Assembly: GCF_001654495.1 (NCBI RefSeq)
Contig: NZ_CP015849.1
Location: 6,055,001-6,119,000 of the forward strand
Length of the DNA stretch: 64,000 bases
DNA from: Streptomyces sp. SAT1
GTDB lineage: Bacteria; Actinomycetota; Actinomycetes; Streptomycetales; Streptomycetaceae
Direction: 5' to 3'
A program made the position numbers and the translations under genes. The notes beneath the pieces are model-generated. The model was given only the letters and a program-made list of their open reading frames with translations. It was not told the DNA's origin and did no database searches. Shown here piece after piece: positions 60,101 to 64,000 of this stretch. How positions within the stretch are numbered: position 1 is the first letter of the stretch; the number at the start of each line of letters is the position of its first letter.

Positions 60101-60630
60101 CCCGCCGCCGCGGGCTCGACGACATCGCACTCCAGGATCCCGACGCCGTCGACGTGGTGGCCGATGTCGCGCTGCGCGTCGTCGACGCAGAAGGCCCGAT
60201 CGCGGAGGAGCTGATCTTCACTCGGGTCCGCTCGGTGTGGAACAAGGCCAGCTCCGGACCGGTCATCAAGGACCGGATCCGCCGGGCACTGCGGAAGCTG
60301 GTCAGGCAGGGCGAGATCGTCCGCATCGGCGCCACGGTCTACGACCGGCCGGACCGTGAGGTGACGGTCGCTCGCACGCCGATTCCCCGCTGCGACCGGA
60401 AGGTGGCCCTGGTGCCGGCCGTCGAACGGCAGCTCGTGCTGAGGAACGTGGTGGCGGAAGGTCCGGGTGTACACCCAGAGGATCTGCTGCGCGAAGCCGC
60501 CCGCTTCTTCGGGTGGGCGCGGCTCGGGTCCGATATCCGGGATGCCTTGACCGCCGACATCGACAAGTTGACCGCCGGTGGACACCTCGTGGAGGCGGAG
60601 GGTGGCCTGATGCCCGAGGAGAGTGCCTGA
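56782..60630 (+). CDS. Helicase lobe 2, nuclease and DUF3320, 3' part after the frameshift
   Basis: The native frame resumes near 56776 and runs to 60630 (about 1284 residues). Walker B VVIFDEASQVLPQDAV (58666 on), QxxR-type GDQKQLPPTSFFS, RWHYRSRHENLIAFSN, TVQGDERDVIILSIGYG and GWRRLNVAVTRARRRMEVV complete an Upf1/Dna2-like helicase. The nuclease EEEVIDLLRGWGY, FRIDMAVRH, GIECDG and YHSSRAARDRDRLRE follows, then DUF3320 (VADVALRVVDAEGPI, RIRRALRKLVRQGEI). No native start codon or ribosome site is seen, so translation on its own is doubtful. Confidence 0.8.
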   Translation: MPDVPALRKALAHAEAVHGLAPETVANPHRRGLLATHLADGRVPRRDILTAGTALRGELSVWRRALARPVLLPYAEDLAKQPLGDVARWLRAHLAPLRQGLALLDTVISVGRREESPGAEHSTLASARAAVAVARAAQRGTAAFATCAVTDRRLLGPWYRGLDTNAGGLREAGPNGMTGYEPMGELLRRALGMTRQQPGPYATADHRDLLGRYGAHGHPDTEALSAALHAAQLVARLAPDNLADNARRARLADTLADDRPEPRELLAQTEQIRGELDHWHQYAHQPHLAGVGPVLADRPLDQAAAWLRAHVEPFEDAIDLIHSVARAMDDPTCLTLARAREAVAAVVSARAAESRFAENDAAYRGLLGSLHRGIDTDRDGVLDALDWAQKVRRTAHGGHAAPLPEAAARMMLTASPDSSVTVREADWRRQRESLAGYFEPKRAEELRRELSGTLPAAGAVLSRLDRDSFGPEAWTACAEALTVLGRYHLDGLPGQMARRDVSAEDFPAAMERAVLAAWLEHQLATDARLKPMRAVERDQLVERFEAADRALVEAAHAGVIAACNARRPRRTSVGQAAVIRRQAEMQRRHMPVRHLLKQTREVVRLIKPCFMMSPLTVSQFLPPDFEFDVVIFDEASQVLPQDAVNSVYRGKALIVAGDQKQLPPTSFFSAGGDGDDDDEWDEEGVDSYESVLDMCRGSGVLRGMPLRWHYRSRHENLIAFSNHEFYDDSMTTFPGALEQSPDIGVEFIKADGIYDRGGRSNNPGEAAKVAQRVIHHFDTRPGLTLGVVALSKAQAEAIEEAVQKAREARPDLDRFFTEDRLDGFFVKNLETVQGDERDVIILSIGYGRDQQGKLHSSFGPMNNKDVGWRRLNVAVTRARRRMEVVASFYGGELRDSGNKSVQALKRYLEYAQHGPRILETDAADPDAAPESPFEEEVIDLLRGWGYSMQPQVGVAGFRIDMAVRHPAAPGRYALGIECDGAMYHSSRAARDRDRLREAVLRDLGWKLHRIWGTDWYRNRRDAMARLRAAVEAACEADPHAVRVPRVAEGGTDGEGGTAAAADVAATAGDDPAPRVEFVTVDTGPSSWSRPYQVADHRELVSVRFDSARRRGLDDIALQDPDAVDVVADVALRVVDAEGPIAEELIFTRVRSVWNKASSGPVIKDRIRRALRKLVRQGEIVRIGATVYDRPDREVTVARTPIPRCDRKVALVPAVERQLVLRNVVAEGPGVHPEDLLREAARFFGWARLGSDIRDALTADIDKLTAGGHLVEAEGGLMPEESA

Positions 60631-60643
60631 GCGCGCGTACGGT

Positions 60644-60671
60644 GGGCCCTCCTCGCTCGCCCGGAGGGCCC
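60644..60671 (+). terminator. Hairpin terminator after the DUF4011 gene
   Basis: GGGCCCTCC (60644-60652) pairs with GGAGGGCCC (60663-60671) across 10 nt, starting 14 nt after the stop. The rest of the gap to 60906 holds no gene. Confidence 0.7.
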
Positions 60672-60906
60672 GCTGAGCCGGTGGGACGGGTGTGCGGTCA
60701 AGCCATACACAGCCGTGCGATGCACGCCCTCCGCTGCGCGTTCTCGGCGGCGTCGGCCGATGTCAGGGGGTGCGCGTGCACACCGAGGCTCGGACTCGGT
60801 CCATGAGGGCGCCGGCAGCGCCGGACGAGTCGAGCCCGCCGACGCGTCGGGTCACAGGCTTCCCCCGCCCGAGTGAGATCTCGCAAGACATGAGAGGGTC
60901 TACGGC

Positions 60907-62211
60907 GTGAGTGAGACACCGTCGAACACCCTGCAATACCGCTTTGACGGGCCGGAAGAGGCTCCCGTCCTGATCCTCGGTCCCTCACTGGGTACCACAT
61001 GGCATATGTGGGACCGGCAGGTGCCCGAGCTGACGCAGCAGTGGCGGGTCTTCCGGTTCGATCTGCCGGGGCACGGGGGCGCGCCCGCGCATCCGGCCGG
61101 GTCGGTGGGGGACCTGACCGACCGGCTGCTGGCGACCCTCGAAGGGCTCGGGGTGCAGCGCTTCGGCTACGCCGGCTGCGCCCTCGGCGGCGCGATCGGC
61201 GTCGAGCTGGCGCTGCGGCACCCGGAGCGGCTCGCCTCGCTCGCCCTGATCGCGGCCTCGCCCCGGTTCGGCACGGCGGACGAGTTCCGCCAGCGCGGGG
61301 TGATCGTCCGGACCAACGGGCTCGACCCCATCGCCCGCAGCTCCCCGGACCGCTGGTTCACCACCGGGTTCGCCTCCGCCCAGCCCGCGATCACCGACTG
61401 GGCCGTGCAGATGGTGCGCACCACCGACCCCGGCTGCTACATCGCCGCCTGCGAGGCGCTCGCCTCCTTCGACGTCCGCGCCGAACTCGGCCGGGTGGGC
61501 GTGCCGACGCTGGTGCTGGTCGGCTCCGAGGACCAGGTCACCGGTCCCGCCGAGGCCCGCACCCTGGTCGCCGGGATCAGGGACGCGCGGCTCGCCGTCG
61601 TGCCGGGCGCCTCCCACCTGGTGCCGGTCGAGCAGCCCGCCGCCGTGACCGACCTGCTGGTGCGGCACTTCTCCACGGCGTGGCAGCCCGCCTTCGAGTC
61701 GAGCACCGGCCAGATGGCGATCGTCGCGGCCCCGCCGAGGCCCGTACTGGCGGCCCCCGCGCAGGCTCCGCAGAGCGCGCCGATCGCCGAGATCGCCCCG
61801 GCGGCGGTGCCTCCGCAGCTCGCCGGCGGGCCGGACGCGTACGACACCGGACTCAGGATCCGGCGCGAGGTGCTGGGCGACGCGCACGTCGACCGGGAGC
61901 TGGCGCAGGCCGACGAGTTCGGCGGGGACTTCCAGGAGTTCCTGACCCGCAGCACTTGGGGCGGTGTCTGGGACCGCCCGGGGCTCGACCGGCGCACCCG
62001 CAGCTGTGTCGCCCTCACCGCCCTGGTCGCCGGCGGCCATCTCGACGACCTGGCCGCCCACACCCGGGCCGCGCTGCGCAACGGCCTCACCCCCGACGAG
62101 ATCAAGGAAGTGCTGCTCCAGACGGCGGTCTACTGCGGGATGCCGGCCGCGGGCAGCGCCTTCCGGGTGGCCCAGCGGGTCATACAGGAGGAGACGACCC
62201 CCACGGAGTGA
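60907..62211 (+). CDS. PcaL-like fusion: enol-lactonase-like hydrolase plus carboxymuconolactone decarboxylase
   Basis: 434 residues, start GTG 60907 with GAGAGG upstream. Residues 1-265 are an alpha/beta hydrolase of the 3-oxoadipate enol-lactonase type (GPSLGTTWHMWD, FDLPGHGGA, LVGSEDQVTGP with acid, GASHLVPVEQP with His). The nucleophile elbow, normally G-x-S-x-G, reads GCALGG, so the catalytic Ser is Ala. Residues about 305-434 are a carboxymuconolactone decarboxylase (WGGVWDRPGLDRRTRS, AAHTRAALRNGLTPDEIKE, VYCGMPAAG). PcaL fusions catalyse two steps of protocatechuate breakdown, but no other pca gene is present and the missing Ser makes lactonase activity doubtful. Confidence 0.87.
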   Translation: MSETPSNTLQYRFDGPEEAPVLILGPSLGTTWHMWDRQVPELTQQWRVFRFDLPGHGGAPAHPAGSVGDLTDRLLATLEGLGVQRFGYAGCALGGAIGVELALRHPERLASLALIAASPRFGTADEFRQRGVIVRTNGLDPIARSSPDRWFTTGFASAQPAITDWAVQMVRTTDPGCYIAACEALASFDVRAELGRVGVPTLVLVGSEDQVTGPAEARTLVAGIRDARLAVVPGASHLVPVEQPAAVTDLLVRHFSTAWQPAFESSTGQMAIVAAPPRPVLAAPAQAPQSAPIAEIAPAAVPPQLAGGPDAYDTGLRIRREVLGDAHVDRELAQADEFGGDFQEFLTRSTWGGVWDRPGLDRRTRSCVALTALVAGGHLDDLAAHTRAALRNGLTPDEIKEVLLQTAVYCGMPAAGSAFRVAQRVIQEETTPTE

Positions 62212-62357
62212 CACCCGGGCCCGCGCTCCGGAGGAACATTCCGGGCCCCGGACTACGGGACTCCGGGCCCCACGGAGCGGGGTGATCGTCCAGCCGGGTG
62301 CCAGGAGCACCAGTTCCGCCGCGCCGTCCGTGCGCCCCGCGCGGCAGGATGGGAGCC

Positions 62358-62993
62358 ATGAAGCTCACGAAGAAGTCGCACGCCTGTGTCCGCCTGGAGA
62401 AGGACGGGCGGACGCTCGTCATCGACCCCGGCACCTTCAGTGAGGAGGACGCCGCGGTCGGCGCCGACGCGATCCTGGTCACGCACGAACACCTGGACCA
62501 CTTCGCCGAGGACCGGCTGCGGGCCGGCCTGGAGGCGAACCCGGGCGCCGGGATCTGGACGCTGCGGTCGGTGGCGGAGCAGATCTCGGCGGCCTTCCCG
62601 GGCCGGGTGCACACCGTGGGCCACGGGGACACCTTCACCGCGGCCGGTTTCGACGTGCAGGTGCACGGCGAGCTGCACGCCGTGATCCACCCGGACATCC
62701 CGCGCATCACCAACGTCGGTTATCTGATCGACGGCGGCAAGGTCTTCCACCCGGGCGACGCGCTCACCGTGCCCGACCAGCCGGTCGAGACGCTGATGCT
62801 GCCCGTGATGGCCCCCTGGAACAAGATCGCCGAGGTGATCGACTACGTCCGCGAGATCAAGCCGCGCCGGGCCTACGACATCCACGACGCCCTCCTGACC
62901 GACCTGGCCCGCCCGATCTACGACCACCAGATCGGCAGCCTGGGCGGCGCCGAGCACCTGCGGCTGACGCCGGGGGACTCCGCCGACGTGTGA
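62358..62993 (+). CDS. MBL-fold metal-dependent hydrolase, UlaG-like
   Basis: 211 residues, start ATG 62358. Metallo-beta-lactamase fold: VTHEHLDHF near 51 binds the metals, HGELHAVIHPDIP near 103 and VFHPGDALT near 128 supply further ligands, and YDIHDALL near 173 the last His. The group includes L-ascorbate-6-phosphate lactonase-like and N-acyl hydrolases of unknown substrate. Single-domain, cytoplasmic. It lies 46 nt upstream of the exonuclease III gene, which has its own promoter. Confidence 0.87.
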   Translation: MKLTKKSHACVRLEKDGRTLVIDPGTFSEEDAAVGADAILVTHEHLDHFAEDRLRAGLEANPGAGIWTLRSVAEQISAAFPGRVHTVGHGDTFTAAGFDVQVHGELHAVIHPDIPRITNVGYLIDGGKVFHPGDALTVPDQPVETLMLPVMAPWNKIAEVIDYVREIKPRRAYDIHDALLTDLARPIYDHQIGSLGGAEHLRLTPGDSADV

Positions 62994-63009
62994 GCGGACG
63001 CGGGCGGGC

Positions 63010-63032
63010 TTGTCAGTGGCGGCGGGTAGGTT
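63010..63032 (+). promoter_or_regulatory. RecA-NDp (PafBC-type) DNA-damage promoter
   Basis: TTGTCAGTG (63010-63018), 8 nt, TAGGTT (63027-63032): a full match to TTGTCRGTG-N8-TAnnnT. The ATG of xth is 7 nt after the -10, so transcription starts about at the start codon and the message is leaderless. Confidence 0.8.
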
Positions 63033-63039
63033 GTGAGGC

Positions 63040-63819
63040 ATGCGCATCGCGACCTGGAACGTGAACTCGATCACCGCCCGCCTCCCCAGGCTGCTCGCCT
63101 GGCTGGAGAGCAGCGGCACCGACGTGCTCTGCCTCCAGGAGGCCAAGATCGCCGAGGACCAGTTCCCGTTCGAACCCCTGCGCGAGCTGGGCTACGAGGC
63201 GGCGGTCCACGCCACCGGCCGGTGGAACGGCGTGGCGGTGCTCTCCCGTGTCGGTCTCGACGACGTGGTCAAGGGCCTGCCCGGAGACCCTGGCTACGAC
63301 GGCGTCCAGGAGCCCCGCGCCGTCTCCGCGACCTGCGGCCCGCTGCGCGTCTGGTCGGTGTATGTGCCCAACGGCCGCGAGGTGGACCACCCGCACTACG
63401 CCTACAAGCTCCAGTGGTTCGAGGCGCTGCGGGCGGCCGTCGCGGGCGACGCCGCCGGCAGCCGCCCCTTCGCCGTCCTCGGCGACTACAACGTCGCGCC
63501 GACCGACGACGACGTCTACGACCGCGCGGCCTTCGAGGGCGCCACCCATGTCACCCCCGCCGAGCGCGCCGCCCTCGCCTCCCTGCGCGAGGCGGGCCTG
63601 TCCGACGTGGTGCCCCGGCCCCTGAAGTACGACCACCCGTACACATACTGGGACTACCGCCAGCTCTGCTTCCCGAAGAACCGCGGCATGCGCATCGACC
63701 TGGTCTACGGCAACGGGCCCTTCGCCAAGGCGGTCACCGACTCCTACGTCGACCGTGAGGAACGCAAGGGCAAGGGCGCCTCGGACCACGCGCCCGTGGT
63801 GGTCGACCTGGACGTGTAG
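63040..63819 (+). CDS. xth: Exodeoxyribonuclease III
   Basis: 259 residues, start ATG 63040. AP endonuclease/3'-5' exonuclease of the exonuclease-endonuclease-phosphatase fold: RIATWNVNSI (metal-binding Asn), LCLQEAKI (metal-binding Glu) near 31-37, VYVPNGREV near 107, FAVLGDYNVAPTDDD near 145 with Asp-Asn, YTYWDYR near 205, RIDLVYGNG near 217 and GASDHAPVVVDL near 246 with the catalytic Asp-His. It works in base-excision repair of abasic and oxidised sites. The perfect damage-type promoter in front fits that role. Confidence 0.95.
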   Translation: MRIATWNVNSITARLPRLLAWLESSGTDVLCLQEAKIAEDQFPFEPLRELGYEAAVHATGRWNGVAVLSRVGLDDVVKGLPGDPGYDGVQEPRAVSATCGPLRVWSVYVPNGREVDHPHYAYKLQWFEALRAAVAGDAAGSRPFAVLGDYNVAPTDDDVYDRAAFEGATHVTPAERAALASLREAGLSDVVPRPLKYDHPYTYWDYRQLCFPKNRGMRIDLVYGNGPFAKAVTDSYVDREERKGKGASDHAPVVVDLDV

Positions 63820-63969
63820 CCCTGGGCCGAGGTATCGCCCCGGGCCGGCGCACCGCCGCGGACCCGGCACCGCCGCGGGCCCGGCGCCGCCACGGACCGG
63901 CGGCACCCGGGACGCGCCGTCCGTGCCGCCCTGTGGCGCGGACGGTGGCCGCGGTGCCACGCTGGGTGC

Positions 63970-64000
63970 ATGGGTCTCCGCTTCACGGGCAACTGGAACA
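63970..64000 (+). CDS. Start of a gene cut by the window end
   Basis: ATG 63970 opens a frame reading MGLRFTGNWN to the last base. No ribosome site is obvious. Too short for any assignment. Confidence 0.35.
   Translation, partial: MGLRFTGNWN

Larger units (their letters stand above)
53897..60630 (+). pseudogene. DUF4011-helicase-nuclease-DUF3320 protein, disrupted by a one-base frameshift
   Basis: The gene needs one extra G in the four-G run at 56772-56775 to be intact: TAC AGG GG(G) ACG GAA CTG joins HAELTGRYR smoothly to GTELPDVPALRKALAHAE. Corrected, it is 2244 residues from GTG 53897 to TGA 60630. Order: DUF4011 (1-300), superfamily 1 helicase with a large insertion (300-1890), Vsr/DUF559-like nuclease (about 1895-1995), DUF3320 (about 2040-2230). 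A DUF4011-helicase-Vsr architecture has been described as an anti-phage protein (Hhe), so a defence role is likely. The disruption may be a real mutation or an assembly error; the two parts are listed separately. Confidence 0.88.

Noticed and set aside
62212..62357. GC-rich repeats after the PcaL-like gene as a clear terminator
   Set aside because: Several CCGGGCCCC direct repeats are present but no long uninterrupted stem.

Overview
The window is about 72% GC, with strong third-position G/C bias, GTG/ATG starts, many 1-4 bp stop/start overlaps and GC-rich hairpin terminators without U tracts. With the gene families present (AllR-type IclR regulator, SARP/AfsR-like regulator, NarL-type two-component pairs, HxlR, DUF5955, RNase Sa-like secreted RNase) this points to a Streptomyces or close relative chromosome. 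No rRNA, tRNA, CRISPR array, prophage or intact insertion sequence was seen.

Layout. 1-4.4 kb: purine-base uptake and deamination (truncated NCS2 permease, 8-oxoguanine deaminase-like amidohydrolase, second NCS2 permease). 4.5-6.4 kb: thioesterase, a hypothetical protein behind a DNA-damage-type promoter, histidine phosphatase. 6.8-9.7 kb: AraC regulator, alaA-type aminotransferase and a divergent HxlR regulator with paired operators. 9.8-14.2 kb: probable four-gene minus-strand operon (unknown membrane protein, Nudix, VWA protein, small membrane-anchored partner). 14.4-17.5 kb: divergent pair of IucA/IucC siderophore synthetases. 17.6-24.3 kb: small metabolic genes, histidine phosphatase, MerR-peroxiredoxin fusion, HipA-like kinase, malate synthase, MobA-like nucleotidyltransferase, DUF5955. 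24.5-28.3 kb: two-component system beside an ABC exporter. 28.3-32.1 kb: allantoin module (allR, allB, alc); a matching candidate operator lies before malate synthase, which would consume the glyoxylate made from allantoin. 32.2-37.5 kb: SDR, RNase Sa-like secreted RNase, small membrane protein, second two-component system, P450. 37.5-44.2 kb: sugar or polyol import and use module (Gfo/Idh/MocA dehydrogenase, GntR, three ABC genes, ROK kinase) with a shared candidate GntR operator. 44.3-49.8 kb: SNF2 helicase plus SWIM protein behind a second DNA-damage-type promoter. 50-52.9 kb: AfsR-like regulator split by an amber codon. 53.2-60.6 kb: accessory stretch with an immunity-like small gene and a 6.7-kb DUF4011-helicase-nuclease-DUF3320 gene, probably anti-phage, broken by a single missing G. 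60.9-64 kb: PcaL-like fusion lacking the lactonase serine, metal-dependent hydrolase, exonuclease III with a third DNA-damage-type promoter, and the start of a gene cut by the window end.

Main points for follow-up: three promoters matching the RecA-independent (PafBC-type) damage consensus, one of them in front of an uncharacterised gene; the frameshifted defence-type helicase; the amber-split regulator; the MerR-PrxQ fusion with a strong internal start; the siderophore synthetase pair without a visible iron box; and the AllR and GntR candidate operators that link separated genes. All functional calls come from reading the sequence; no database search was possible.
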